Shown here: positions 29,752-39,127 of the stretch, one piece after another | Layout of the letters: the number at the start of each line of letters is the position of its first letter | Numbering within the stretch: position 1 is the stretch's first letter | Assembly: GCF_035556675.1 (NCBI RefSeq) | Contig: NZ_DATMFZ010000105.1 | Span: 1-47,758 of the forward strand | DNA: 47,758 nucleotides | Direction: 5' to 3' | Source: Geminicoccus sp035556675 | Lineage (GTDB): Bacteria; Pseudomonadota; Alphaproteobacteria; Geminicoccales; Geminicoccaceae | Notes under the pieces: model-generated | The model's database searches: none | What the model saw: only the letters and a program-made list of their open reading frames with translations | What the model was told of the DNA's origin: nothing | Position numbers and translations under genes: made by a program

Positions 29752-31026
29752 ATGGCTTCCGGCCCCACGGCCTCCGGCACGCTCAGCGCCGAGTCCCTGA
29801 GCGCTCCGGTCACCGCCCCCGACCGGTCGGGCGGTGACATCGCGATCGCGATCCTGATCTCCGCCAGCGTCTGCCATCTGCTGAACGACATGATGCAGTC
29901 GATGCTGGCGTCGATCTATCCGCTCATCAAGGACGACTTCCACCTCGACTTCGTCCAGATCGGCATCATCACGCTGGCCTTCCAGCTCACCGCCTCGCTG
30001 CTCCAGCCGTTCGTCGGCATGTGGACCGACAAGCATCCGATGCCGTTCTCGCTCCCGGTCGGCATGGGCTTCACCCTGGTGGGCTTGGTCCTGCTGGCGT
30101 TCGCGAGCGGCTTTACCAGCGTGCTGATCGCAGCGGCGATGATCGGCGTCGGCTCGTCCGTGTTCCATCCCGAAGCCTCGCGCGTGGCGCGCCTGGCGTC
30201 CGGCGGCCGTCATGGCCTGGCCCAGTCGCTGTTCCAGGTGGGCGGCAATTTCGGCACCGCGGTCGGCCCGCTGCTCGCTGCCTTCATCGTGGTGCCCTAT
30301 GGGCGGCAGAACGTCCTGTTCTTCATCCTGGCCGCCGTGATCGGCATCGCGATCCTGTCCTACATGGGCAACTGGTACAATCGCCACCTGATCGCCAGGC
30401 GCGCCAAGAGCGTGGCCAAGGCGCTGGTCTCGCCGGTGCCCAGGCGGATGGTGCAGATCTCGCTCGCCATCCTGATCCTGCTGACGTTCTCCAAGAACTT
30501 CTACATGGCGAGCTTTTCCAGCTACTACACTTTCTACCTGATGGACCGCTTCGACCTGTCGATCCAGTCGGCGCAGGTCCATCTGTTCCTGTTCCTGGGT
30601 GCCGCCGCTGCCGGCACGATCCTGGGCGGGCCGATCGGCGACGCGATCGGGCGCAAGCTGGTGATCTGGATCTCGATCCTGGGCGTGGTGCCGTTCACCC
30701 TGGCCCTGCCCTACGCCAACCTGTTCTGGACCGACGTGTTCGCCATCCTGACCGGGCTGATCATGGCCTCGGCCTTCCCGGCGATCGTGGTGTATGCCCA
30801 GGAATTGCTGCCGGGCAAGGTCGGCATGGTGGCCGGCCTGTTCTTCGGCTTCGCCTTCGGCATGGGCGGGCTGGGTGCCGCCTTGCTCGGCTGGCTGGCC
30901 GATCACACCAGCATCGCCTTCGTCTACCAGGTCTGCTCCTTCCTGCCGCTGATCGGCATCCTGACCTGGTTCCTGCCAAACCTGGAGACGTCCCGGATGC
31001 GCCAGCGCGCCGCTGCGCGCGGCTGA
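29752..31026 (+). CDS. MFS transporter, fosmidomycin-resistance (Fsr) type
   Basis: 424 residues with about 12 membrane segments. SVCHLLNDMMQSMLASIYPLIKDDF near residue 35, FVGMWTDKHPMPFSLP after segment 2, and GSSVFHPEASRVARLASGGRHGLAQSLFQVGG are typical of the Fsr subfamily of MFS proteins, proton-driven exporters. The natural substrate in this organism is unknown. ATG 29752 has GGGTGA upstream; a GTG at 29740 is also possible. The 228 bases between the HerA-like gene and this start show no gene. The next MFS gene begins 5 bases after its stop. Confidence 0.88.
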   Translation: MASGPTASGTLSAESLSAPVTAPDRSGGDIAIAILISASVCHLLNDMMQSMLASIYPLIKDDFHLDFVQIGIITLAFQLTASLLQPFVGMWTDKHPMPFSLPVGMGFTLVGLVLLAFASGFTSVLIAAAMIGVGSSVFHPEASRVARLASGGRHGLAQSLFQVGGNFGTAVGPLLAAFIVVPYGRQNVLFFILAAVIGIAILSYMGNWYNRHLIARRAKSVAKALVSPVPRRMVQISLAILILLTFSKNFYMASFSSYYTFYLMDRFDLSIQSAQVHLFLFLGAAAAGTILGGPIGDAIGRKLVIWISILGVVPFTLALPYANLFWTDVFAILTGLIMASAFPAIVVYAQELLPGKVGMVAGLFFGFAFGMGGLGAALLGWLADHTSIAFVYQVCSFLPLIGILTWFLPNLETSRMRQRAAARG

Positions 31027-31030
31027 GCGG

Positions 31031-32266
31031 GTGGCCGCGTCCGAGCGCCCGGGCCGGGGGGAACGCTGGTTCCTCACCGGTCTCGGCATCGGCCAGATCT
31101 GCGCCTACGGCTCGCTCTATTACGGCTTCCCGCTGATCGCCGAGGCGATGGCGGCCGATCTCGGCCTGGGCAAGCCGGAAATCTATGTCGGCGCAGCGCT
31201 GGGCCTGATCGTGGCGGCGCTGGCCGCCTGGCCGGTGGGGGTGCTGATCGATCGCGGCCATGGCCGGGCCGTGATGAGCGGAGGTGCCGTGCTCGGCAGC
31301 CTCCTGCTGCTGCTCTGGTCGCAGGTCCATTCCCTGCTGCCCTACTACCTGATCCTGGCCGCGCTCGGTCTGGTCCAGGCCGCCGTGTTCTACGAGCCGG
31401 TGTTCGCCGTGGCGGCACGCCGGTTCGGCCCGGAGGGTGCCAGGCGCGGCGTCACCGCGCTCACCATGTGGGGCGGCTTCTCCAGTACGGTGTTCCTGCC
31501 GATCATCCAGTTCCTGCTGGACCAGCAGGGCTGGCGGGCCACGCTGGTGGTGCTGGGCGCCATCAACCTGCTGGTCACCGCCAGCCTGAACTTCCTGGTG
31601 ATCGACCGGCGCAAGGACCGGCTGGAACCGCCCGGCGCCGCCGGACGCCCGGCCCCGGCCAGGCCCGGCACGAGCGAGATCCTGCGCATGCCGGTGTTCT
31701 GGGCGCTGGCCCTGGCGTTCACCGCGCAGTCGGCGGCGATCTCCGCCTTTCTGTTCCACCTCTACCCCCTCCTGCTGGAGCGGGGCTTCCAGGCGCATGA
31801 CGTCGTGCTGGCGATGATGGTGATCGGGCCGGCCCAGGTGGGCGCCCGCATGCTGCTCTGGCTGTTCGCACCGGGGATCCGGGTCAGCCGGCTGGGCATC
31901 GTGACCACGCTGGCCTTCCCGCTCTCCTTCCTGGCGCTGACCCTGGCACCGCCCGGCCTCCTCACGATCGTGCTGATCACCATCGTCTACGGCACGGCCA
32001 ACGGGATCATGACCATCGTGCGCGGCATCGCGGTACCGGAGATGGTGACCCGGCAAGGCTATGGCGCGGTCAACGGGCTGATGGCGATCCCGGCCACCGT
32101 CACGCGCGCGGCGGCACCGGTGGGTGCCGCCATGCTCTGGGCGGCGACCGGCAGCTATGATGCGGTGCTGTGGGCGATCACGGCCGCCACCGTGGTGCTG
32201 GCGGCGGCCTTTGCCCTGGCAGTGCTGGTGGCGAACCGGCCGGCCCGCCGGATGATCGTCGCCTGA
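31031..32266 (+). CDS. MFS transporter, function unassigned
   Basis: 411 residues, about 12 membrane segments. GIGQICAYGSLYYGFPLIAEAMAADLGL at the start and VGVLIDRGHGRAVMSGG after segment 2 give the MFS pattern with the conserved D-R loop. The general style is close to monocarboxylate/oxalate-formate-type MFS proteins, but I cannot fix a substrate. GTG start, 4 bases after the stop of the Fsr-type gene, implying one transcript for the two carriers. A GC-rich hairpin lies 22 bases after the stop. Confidence 0.82.
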   Translation: MAASERPGRGERWFLTGLGIGQICAYGSLYYGFPLIAEAMAADLGLGKPEIYVGAALGLIVAALAAWPVGVLIDRGHGRAVMSGGAVLGSLLLLLWSQVHSLLPYYLILAALGLVQAAVFYEPVFAVAARRFGPEGARRGVTALTMWGGFSSTVFLPIIQFLLDQQGWRATLVVLGAINLLVTASLNFLVIDRRKDRLEPPGAAGRPAPARPGTSEILRMPVFWALALAFTAQSAAISAFLFHLYPLLLERGFQAHDVVLAMMVIGPAQVGARMLLWLFAPGIRVSRLGIVTTLAFPLSFLALTLAPPGLLTIVLITIVYGTANGIMTIVRGIAVPEMVTRQGYGAVNGLMAIPATVTRAAAPVGAAMLWAATGSYDAVLWAITAATVVLAAAFALAVLVANRPARRMIVA

Positions 32267-32288
32267 ACCCTACGGGCAGGCCTTGGCC

Positions 32289-32313
32289 CCGGCGGCATGA
32301 CGGGCGCCGCCGG
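32289..32313. terminator. GC-rich hairpin after MFS pair
   Basis: Perfect 8-bp arms CCGGCGGC (32289-32296) and GCCGCCGG (32306-32313) with a 9-base loop. No T-run on either side, so its role as terminator is likely but not certain. Confidence 0.4.
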
Positions 32314-32353
32314 TGCAGCGCAGCCCGACCAGATCCGGCATGTCCGCGGCACG

Positions 32354-32485
32354 CTAGACCCGGATCAGCAGGTAGGCCGTGCCGTCCAGCCGATTGCGCG
32401 CCAGAACCACGTCGAGGTCCAGCCCATAGTGGACGGCGTCGTAGCCGTCGTTGCCGAAGGTGGAGAAGAACGGGTCGATCGCCCT
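32354..32485 (-). pseudogene. Relic of M1-family aminopeptidase N-terminus
   Basis: Reading leftward from about 32485 gives AIDPFFSTFGNDGYDAVHYG followed by LDLDVVLARNRLDGTAYLLI, then a stop at 32354-32356. This closely resembles the beginning of bacterial M1 aminopeptidases (pattern DPYFP..GNGGYDVxHYDLDLxYDPxxxxLxGTA). No start codon, signal peptide or catalytic domain follows. After the stop the same frame continues to another stop at 32270. The stretch 32267-32640 (374 bases) holds this and the hairpin at 32289 but no intact gene. A chance resemblance is possible given the short length. Confidence 0.45.
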
Positions 32486-32640
32486 GGCGGTCCCGCGGCC
32501 AACGCCATCATCTTGCCCAGGACCATCGCACCGCCGCCGCCGAATCCATTCCGGCAGATTACGACGGATTTCCTCAGTACGACGATTGATTTTGGCGCAA
32601 GGCGGCGTCGGCGTGGCCAGGCGCAGCGGCTGCCGGCTTC

Positions 32641-33154
<514 letters not shown>

Positions 33155-33156
<2 letters not shown>

Positions 33157-33637
33157 GGGCGGGCTCGCAGTGCTGGCGGCGCGCATGGTTGCCAGAGCCG
33201 GCTGCAAGGGTAAAGCCGCGGTGGCGCTGCTGCTCGTGCTGCTGGCGCCGGCAGCCGGTCTCGCCATGGAGACCCGTGAGCTCGCTGTCGAGACCCGGCA
33301 GGGACCGCTCACCTATTTCATCGAGGTGGCGCGCACGCCCTCCGAGCGCAGCCAGGGGCTGATGTATCGCGAGGAACTGGCCCGCGACCACGGCATGCTG
33401 TTCGATTTCGGCCAGCCGCAGCATGTTTCGTTCTGGATGAAGAACACCCCATTGCCGCTCGACCTGCTGTTCGCCGATGCAGAGGGCGTCATCGTGCGCA
33501 TCCACGCGCAAGCCGAGCCGTTCTCGGAGACCCTGATCCCATCCGGGCAGCCGGTGCGCTACGTGCTGGAAATCATTGGCGGCTCGGCCGCCGAGCGCGG
33601 CATCCGCACCGGGGACCGCCTGACGCTCGGCAACTAG
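33155..33637 (+). CDS. DUF192 protein, exported
   Basis: 160 residues: a signal peptide (positive patch RMVARAGCKGK, hydrophobic AAVALLLVLLAPAAGLA) and a DUF192 domain with RSQGLMYREEL, GMLFDFGQPQHVSFWMKNTPLPLDLLF and YVLEI. These small beta-barrel proteins are common in alphaproteobacteria and have no settled function. The start is uncertain: ATG 33155 overlaps the apt start by two bases, while ATG 33185 would give a neater 27-residue signal peptide. Ends 50 bases before the convergent HAD gene. Confidence 0.88.
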
Positions 33638-33687
33638 GGCCCGCTTGCGCCGATCGTCGCGGCGACCACCGGCGCGCCGGCTGCCCG

Positions 33688-34380
33688 CTAGGCACGCACG
33701 CCCAGCTCGTCGAGATGGGCCATCAGCATGGCCGGGTCGTCATAGACCCGGTACGCGCCGGCCCGCTCCAGCTCGTCCACGCCATAGCCGCCGGAGAGCA
33801 GGCCCACGCCCAGGGTCCGAGCGCGGCGCGCGGCCAGCATGTCCCACACGCTGTCGCCTACCACGTAGACGTTGGCGGCAGGCACGCCCAGCCGCTCGAT
33901 CGCGGCCAGGAACAGGTCGGGATCGGGCTTGGCGTGGGGCACCTGGTCGCGGGTCACCACCGGTACGTCGGGCGGGATGGCCAGGCGCTCCAGCACCGGG
34001 CCCGCCGTTTCCAGGTGCCCGCTGGTGGCGATCGCCCAGGGGCAGCCGATCTCGGTCAGGTAGGCCAGGAGCTGCGTCGTGCCCGGCAGCGGGCGCACGT
34101 CGCCGGCGAGCCGCCGGTACGCTGCGGCATGCCGCGCCTGCAGCTGCTGGAGCACCGTGGCGTCCAGGTCCCGCCCGGTCTCACGCAGCAATGCCCGCGT
34201 GAACAGGCCGCCGCTCATGCCGATCCGGCGATGGATGCGCCAGATCGACAGCTCGATGCCGCTCTCCAGCAGCGCATGGTGCCATGCCAGGACATGCTGG
34301 TAGACGCTATCGACGAGCGTGCCGTCGAGGTCGAACACCAGGGCAACAGGGCGAGATGCGCTGTTCGAGTCGCCGGTCAT
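33688..34380 (-). CDS. HAD-superfamily phosphatase (phosphoglycolate phosphatase/beta-PGM-like)
   Basis: 230 residues. Motif I FDLDGTLVDS has Asp17 (nucleophile) and Asp19; motif II is IATSGH; motif III is KPDPDLFLAAIERLG; motif IV is VGDSVWDMLAA. The helical cap between motifs I and II (residues 25-90) is class C1. This sub-group includes phosphoglycolate phosphatases and sugar phosphatases, and the substrate cannot be told. It runs leftward and ends convergent with the DUF192 gene. A 42-base gap separates it from the small gene upstream at 34423, possibly co-transcribed. Confidence 0.85.
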   Translation of the reverse strand: MTGDSNSASRPVALVFDLDGTLVDSVYQHVLAWHHALLESGIELSIWRIHRRIGMSGGLFTRALLRETGRDLDATVLQQLQARHAAAYRRLAGDVRPLPGTTQLLAYLTEIGCPWAIATSGHLETAGPVLERLAIPPDVPVVTRDQVPHAKPDPDLFLAAIERLGVPAANVYVVGDSVWDMLAARRARTLGVGLLSGGYGVDELERAGAYRVYDDPAMLMAHLDELGVRA

Positions 34381-34422
34381 CCAGGTAGCCCCTCGCTGGC
34401 CCGGCCGGCGCGGATCCGAGGC

Positions 34423-34668
34423 TCAGGCCGGAACCGTCACCATGCCTGCGTCACTGCTCTCCGGCGCCTCGCCCGGCATGGCGTTCAGCCGCGCCCGCAG
34501 CATCACGCGGAAGCTGTCCTGCAGCTGGCCGGTACGGCAGAACTCTTCGAACTCGTGCTCGGCATCCAGAATCGACCCGTAGTAACGCTGCATCAGCGCC
34601 TCGGGTTCCATGCCTAGCCGCCTGACCGCCAGGGCCAGCAGCTCCGTGTCGGACATGAACGGGTTCAT
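34423..34668 (-). CDS. Small acidic protein, function unknown
   Basis: 81 residues, soluble, largely helical (SDTELLALAVRRLGMEPEALMQRYYGSI; EHEFEEFCRTGQL; RVMLRARLNAMPG). No recognised domain. The ATG at 34668 follows GGGGGGA at 8 bases and is preferred over an ATG at 34686 that lies on that site. The 165 bases upstream to the aspartate aminotransferase stop hold a fairly AT-rich stretch (34752-34785) that may be its promoter. Transcribed toward the HAD gene. Confidence 0.6.
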   Translation of the reverse strand: MNPFMSDTELLALAVRRLGMEPEALMQRYYGSILDAEHEFEEFCRTGQLQDSFRVMLRARLNAMPGEAPESSDAGMVTVPA

Positions 34669-34833
34669 CTGGAGGTCCCCCCTCATTCGTTTGTGACAGT
34701 CCGGAGGCGTTTTCCGGAATGGACCTGCCTAGAACCCGTGCAAGGCGGCGTCCAGGGTGAATGCAAATTAGGCGTAATCCGGTGCCCGGCAAAACGCTGC
34801 GTGATGCATTCGCCCCCTGGAAGGCCGGGACGA

Positions 34834-36036
34834 TCAGGACAGTGCCGCGCAGGCCTTCTGGATCCGCGCGCAGGCATCCTCCAGGACGGAGGTCGCGGTC
34901 GCGTAGGAGATCCGGAAGTAGGGGTCCAGGCCGAACGCGCTGCCATGGACCACGGCCACGCCGACACCTTCCAGGAGGTAGCGGGCGAAATCCTCGCTCG
35001 ACCCGATCACCTGGCCGTCCGGGGTCTTCTTGCCGATCACGCCCTGGCAGGACGGATAGACATAGAAGGCACCCTCGGGCTTGTGGCAGGACAGGCCCTG
35101 GGCCTCGTTCAGCCGCGCCACCACCAGGTCGCGCCGCTGCCGGTAGACCTCGTTGCGCTCCGGCAGGAAGGACAGGTCGCCCTCCAGCGCCGCCACCGCC
35201 GCCGCCTGGCTGATCGAGCTGGGGTTCGACGTGCTCTGCGACTGGATGGTGCCCATCGCCTTGATCAGGTCCTTCGGCCCGCCGGCATAGCCGATTCGCC
35301 AGCCGGTCATGGCGAAGGCCTTGGACACGCCGTTGCAGGTGAGCGTGCGCTCCATCAGGCGCGGCTCGACCTCAGCCGGAGTCGCGAAGGTGAAGCCGTC
35401 ATAGACCAAGTGCTCGTACATGTCGTCGGTCATGACGTAGACCTGGGGGTGCTTCAGCAGCACCTCGGTCAACGCCTTGAGCTCGGCGGCGGTATAGGCG
35501 CTGCCGGTGGGGTTGCTCGGCGAGTTCAGCACCAGCCACTTGGTCTTGGGCGTGATCGCCCGGTCCAGGTCCTCGGCCTGAAGCTTGAAGCCGTGCTGCT
35601 CCAGGCAGGGCACGAACACCGGGGTGCCGCCGGCCAGCAGCACCATGTCGGGATAGCTCACCCAGTAGGGCGCCGGGATGACCACCTCGTCGCCCGGGTT
35701 CAGCGTCGCCATGAAGGCGTTGTAGAGCACCTGCTTGCCGCCGGTGCCGACCGTGATCTGCTCGGGCGCGTAGGTCAGGCCGTTCTCGCGGGCGAACTTG
35801 GCGACGATCGCCTTCTTCAGGCGCGGCGTCCCGTCCACGGCGGTGTACTTGGTCTGGCCCTGGTTGATCGCCTCGATCGCCGCGGCCTTGATGTGGTCCG
35901 GCGTGTCGAAGTCCGGCTCGCCGGCCGCCAGCCCGATCACGTCCCGGCCCTTGGCCTGGAGCTCGCGGGCGAGGTTGGTGATCGCGATGGTCGGCGAGGG
36001 CTTGATCCGGCCCAGCGCCGCGGAGATGAGAGCCAT
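34834..36036 (-). CDS. aatA: Aspartate aminotransferase (class I, subgroup gamma-like)
   Basis: 400 residues. PLP-dependent fold type I with Lys239 in GVSKAFAMTGWRIGY, Asn175 in NSPSNPTG, and the C-terminal carboxylate-binding Arg in YFRISYATA. SPTIAITNLARELQAKGRDVIGLAAGEPDFDTP at the start is the pattern of the AatA enzymes of rhizobia and thermophiles; some also act on prephenate. It interconverts aspartate and oxaloacetate with glutamate/2-oxoglutarate. Its neighbour gltA consumes the same oxaloacetate. Between them 125 bases carry two hairpins, so the genes may be separately transcribed. Confidence 0.93.
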   Translation of the reverse strand: MALISAALGRIKPSPTIAITNLARELQAKGRDVIGLAAGEPDFDTPDHIKAAAIEAINQGQTKYTAVDGTPRLKKAIVAKFARENGLTYAPEQITVGTGGKQVLYNAFMATLNPGDEVVIPAPYWVSYPDMVLLAGGTPVFVPCLEQHGFKLQAEDLDRAITPKTKWLVLNSPSNPTGSAYTAAELKALTEVLLKHPQVYVMTDDMYEHLVYDGFTFATPAEVEPRLMERTLTCNGVSKAFAMTGWRIGYAGGPKDLIKAMGTIQSQSTSNPSSISQAAAVAALEGDLSFLPERNEVYRQRRDLVVARLNEAQGLSCHKPEGAFYVYPSCQGVIGKKTPDGQVIGSSEDFARYLLEGVGVAVVHGSAFGLDPYFRISYATATSVLEDACARIQKACAALS

Positions 36037-36071
36037 GGAAAGCTACCCGAGCATGATCGAGACGGTTTGCG

Positions 36072-36088
36072 GCCTGCATCTAGCAGGC
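36072..36088. other. Small hairpin in the aatA leader
   Basis: GCCTGC (36072-36077) and GCAGGC (36083-36088) around a 5-base loop, 36 bases upstream of the aatA start on the minus strand. It could affect the mRNA leader. The short stem makes chance occurrence fairly likely. Confidence 0.3.
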
Positions 36089-36109
36089 AAATCCCGTACT
36101 TCCCACCCC

Positions 36110-36146
36110 TGCCGCCGCACGGTCCCGAAGGATTCGTGCAGCGGCA
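36110..36146 (-). terminator. Terminator-like hairpin after gltA
   Basis: On the minus strand TGCCGCTGCAC pairs with GTGCGGCGGCA (one U-G pair) and the loop folds further as TCC-TTCG-GGA, a UUCG tetraloop. It lies 16 bases beyond the gltA stop. No T-run follows, so it may stabilise the mRNA end or act with Rho. Confidence 0.5.
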
Positions 36147-36161
36147 AGACGACCGGGCCGT

Positions 36162-37466
36162 TCAGCCACGCCGGTCGAGCGGAACGAACGAGCGGCGGTC
36201 GTAGCCCGCATAGAGCTGACGCGGCCGGCCGATCTTCTGCTCGGGGTCCTGGATCATCTCGTCCCATTGCGCGACCCAGCCCACCGTGCGGGCCAGGGCG
36301 AAGATCGCGGTGAACATCTTCGACGGGATGCCTAGCGCTTCCAGGATGATGCCCGAATAGAAGTCGACGTTCGGGAACAGCTTGCGCTTGACGAAGTAAT
36401 CGTCGGAGAGCGCGATCTTCTCCAGTTCGCGCGCGATCGCCAGCAGCGGGTTGTCGGCCTTGCCGAGCTGCGCCAGGACCTGGTCCGCACTTTCCTTCAG
36501 CACCTGGGCGCGCGGGTCGTAGTTCTTGTAGACCCGGTGGCCGAAGCCCATCAGGCGGAAGCCGCTGTCCTTGTCCTTGGCCTTCTCGATGAACTCGGGA
36601 ATGCGCGCAGGATCGCTGATCTCGCGCAGCATGGTGAGCACCGCCTCGTTCGCACCGCCATGGGCGGGACCCCACAGGGCCGCGATGCCCGCCGCGATCG
36701 CCGCATAGGGACTGGCGCCGGTCGAACCCACTAGGCGGACCGTCGAGGTCGAGGCGTTCTGCTCGTGGTCGGCATGGAGGATGAAGATCCGGTCCAGCGC
36801 CTTGGCGTGGATCGGGTCGACCTCGTAGCGCTCGCACGGCACCGAGAACATCATGTGCAGGAAGTTCTCGGCGTAGGAAAGGTCGTTGCGCGGGTAAACG
36901 AACGGCTGGCCGATCGTGTACTTGTAGGCCATCGCCGCGATGGTCGGCAGCTTGGCGATCAGCCGGTGCGTCGCGATCATCCGGTGGTGCGGATCGTCGG
37001 AGTTCAGGTCCTCGTAGTAGAAGGCCGAGAGCGCCCCCACTACGCCGATCATCACCGCCATCGGATGGCTGTCGCGGCGAAAGCCGCGGAACAGGAAGTG
37101 GATCTGCTCGTGCAGCATCGTGTGATAGGTGATGTCGCGCACGAACAGGGCCTTCTGCGCGGCGGTCGGCAGCTCGCCGTTCAGGAGGAGGTAGCAGACT
37201 TCCAGATAGTCGCTCTTGGTCGCCAGTTCCTCGATCGAGTAGCCGCGATGGAGCAGCACGCCCTCGTCGCCGTCGATATAGGTGATCTTCGAGGTGGTGC
37301 TGGCGGTCGACGTGTAGCCGGGATCATAGGTGAACATCCCGGTCTGGGCGTAGAGCTTGCGGATGTCGATGACATTGGGCCCAAGCACGCCGCCCAGCAC
37401 GGGGAGCTCGGCGGTCTTGCCATCAGGTGTGGTCAAGGTCGCCGACTTGCCGGTTGAAGCTGTCAT
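36162..37466 (-). CDS. gltA: Citrate synthase (type II)
   Basis: 434 residues, the hexameric type II form. Catalytic residues His269 (GPAHGGANE), His310 (GFGHRVYKNYDPRA) and Asp368 (NVDFYSG) are all present. The N-terminal regulatory beta domain (residues 15-60) is included. It condenses acetyl-CoA with oxaloacetate, the first step of the TCA cycle and of the glyoxylate bypass that aceA completes. GAGGAG precedes the ATG at 37466, and a -10-like GATAAT lies about 30 bases upstream on the minus strand. It is followed at 125 bases by the aminotransferase and preceded by gltX on the same strand. Confidence 0.97.
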   Translation of the reverse strand: MTASTGKSATLTTPDGKTAELPVLGGVLGPNVIDIRKLYAQTGMFTYDPGYTSTASTTSKITYIDGDEGVLLHRGYSIEELATKSDYLEVCYLLLNGELPTAAQKALFVRDITYHTMLHEQIHFLFRGFRRDSHPMAVMIGVVGALSAFYYEDLNSDDPHHRMIATHRLIAKLPTIAAMAYKYTIGQPFVYPRNDLSYAENFLHMMFSVPCERYEVDPIHAKALDRIFILHADHEQNASTSTVRLVGSTGASPYAAIAAGIAALWGPAHGGANEAVLTMLREISDPARIPEFIEKAKDKDSGFRLMGFGHRVYKNYDPRAQVLKESADQVLAQLGKADNPLLAIARELEKIALSDDYFVKRKLFPNVDFYSGIILEALGIPSKMFTAIFALARTVGWVAQWDEMIQDPEQKIGRPRQLYAGYDRRSFVPLDRRG

Positions 37467-37567
37467 CGAGCTCTCCTCGTTGTTCCTTGCATTATCGAAA
37501 CGCCAGTCTTCATCCGGTCAGCCGGAGATTGGCACGGAATGTCCTTGGCCGGCATCTGCCTGCGGCT

Positions 37568-37599
37568 CATCGATGCGTGCAGGAAACGCAGCATCGATG
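37568..37599. other. Hairpin between gltX and gltA
   Basis: CATCGATGCGT (37568-37578) pairs with ACGC-ATCGATG (37586-37599) with a 3-base bulge. It lies 14 bases past the gltX stop on the minus strand and upstream of the gltA promoter area. Possible weak terminator; no T-run. Confidence 0.35.
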
Positions 37600-37612
37600 C
37601 GCCGGTTGCGCG

Positions 37613-39040
37613 CTACCGCCTGGGGTTCTTCTCCGGATTGCGGCCGGCCGCGGCGTCCTCCAGCCGGGCCTTCACCTCGTCCCTGCCCAGCACCACCATG
37701 ACCTCGAATAACCCGGGCGACACCGTAGAACCAGTCAGGGCCACACGCAGCGGCTGCGCCAGCTTGCCGAACCCCAGCCCGATCTCCGTGGCATAGGCCC
37801 GGCACTCGGCTTCCAGCGTCGCCTCGTCGAACGGCTCCACCGCCGTCAGCCGGGCCGCCACCGCGCCCAGCCGCTCACGCGCCGCCGGGTCGAGCAGCTT
37901 GGCGGCATCGCTGGCGATCCGGATCGGGCGCGGCTCCACGTAGAAGGCCGCCGCCTCGGCCAGCTCGACCAGCGTGCGGCAGCGCGCCTTGAGCCCGCCC
38001 ATCCCCGCCTGGAGCCGCGCAGCGCCGGCCTCGTCCAGCGTGAAGCCGGCCTCGGCCAGGATCGGGCGGATCAGCCCGATCAGCTCCTCGTCGGAGCACG
38101 CCCGCAGCCAGTGGGCGTTGAGCGAGGTCAGCTTCTGCATGTCGAAGCGGGACGGCGACCGGCCGACCTGCGCCATGTCGAACCAGCGGATCGCGTCCTC
38201 GGTCGAGATCACGTCGGCATCGCCGTGCGACCAGCCCAGGCGCATCAGGTAGTTGCGCATCGCTTCCGGCAGCATGCCCATGTCGCGATAGGCCTCAATG
38301 CCCAGCGCGCCGTGCCGCTTGCTGAGCTTGGCCCCGTCCGGCCCGTGGATCAGCGGGATGTGGCCGAAGACCGGCGGCTCCACGCCCATCGCCCGATAGA
38401 GCTGCACCTGGCGGAAGGTGTTGGTCAGATGGTCGTCGCCGCGGATCACATGGGTGATGCCCATGTCGGCATCGTCCACCACCACGGACAGCATGTAGGT
38501 GGGCGTGCCGTCGCCGCGCAGCAGGACCATGTCGTCGAGCTGGACGTTCGCCACGGTGACCTCGCCCTGGACCATGTCCTGGACGGTGGTCTCGCCGGTC
38601 TGGGGCATCTTCAGCCGGATCACCGGGTCGACGCCAGCCGGGGCCAGGGACGGGTCGCGGTCGCGCCAGGTCCCGTCATAGCGGGGCTGACGGCCTTCCG
38701 CGCGCGCCTTGGCACGCATCGCCTCCAGCTCCTCCGGCGTGGACCAGCAGCGATAGGCCTTGCCCTCGGCCAGCAGCCGGTGCGCGATCTCGGCATGGCG
38801 GCCGGCCCGCGCGAACTGGAAGACCGGCTCCTCGTCCCAGTCCAGGCCCAGCCATTCCAGGCCCTGGAAGATCTTCTGGATCGCGTCCTCGGTGCTGCGC
38901 GCGCGGTCGGTGTCCTCGATGCGCAGCAGGAACTTGCCACCCTTGGACCGGGCGAACAGCCAGTTGAACAGGGCCGTACGCGCCCCGCCGATATGCAGAT
39001 AGCCCGTCGGCGAGGGCGCGAACCGGACGATTACACTCAT
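37613..39040 (-). CDS. gltX: Glutamyl-tRNA synthetase
   Basis: 475 residues, class Ib synthetase. The HIGH motif appears as HIGG (16-19) in RFAPSPTGYLHIGGARTALFN; the KMSKS motif is KLSKRHG near residue 243; TRFPPSPTG-type start and CWSTPEELEAMR insertion are typical. It charges tRNA-Glu, and in alphaproteobacteria often also tRNA-Gln for later amidation. CAGGAT lies 9 bases before the ATG at 39040. Divergent from comEC, an arrangement common near gltA in alphaproteobacteria. The 87-base intergenic region is short and locally AT-rich. Confidence 0.96.
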   Translation of the reverse strand: MSVIVRFAPSPTGYLHIGGARTALFNWLFARSKGGKFLLRIEDTDRARSTEDAIQKIFQGLEWLGLDWDEEPVFQFARAGRHAEIAHRLLAEGKAYRCWSTPEELEAMRAKARAEGRQPRYDGTWRDRDPSLAPAGVDPVIRLKMPQTGETTVQDMVQGEVTVANVQLDDMVLLRGDGTPTYMLSVVVDDADMGITHVIRGDDHLTNTFRQVQLYRAMGVEPPVFGHIPLIHGPDGAKLSKRHGALGIEAYRDMGMLPEAMRNYLMRLGWSHGDADVISTEDAIRWFDMAQVGRSPSRFDMQKLTSLNAHWLRACSDEELIGLIRPILAEAGFTLDEAGAARLQAGMGGLKARCRTLVELAEAAAFYVEPRPIRIASDAAKLLDPAARERLGAVAARLTAVEPFDEATLEAECRAYATEIGLGFGKLAQPLRVALTGSTVSPGLFEVMVVLGRDEVKARLEDAAAGRNPEKNPRR

Positions 39041-39127
39041 TAGTTGATATCCTGTCCGACCCGAATTAACCTTAAGTTGATGCGACGCTAACCCGCGCGT
39101 CGCGCTTTAGCACGGGACCGCTCGCAG
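39041..39127. promoter_or_regulatory. Divergent gltX/comEC promoter region
   Basis: All control signals for both genes must lie in these 87 bases or inside the genes. The AT-rich core AATTAACCTTAAGTTGAT (39063-39080) stands out from GC-rich surroundings; TTGATG could serve as a -35 element for comEC. No clear operator is seen. Confidence 0.4.

Noticed and set aside
33638..33687. CCGGCGCGCCGG palindrome between the DUF192 and HAD genes as a bidirectional terminator
   Set aside because: Self-overlapping palindrome without a workable loop or T-run on either strand.
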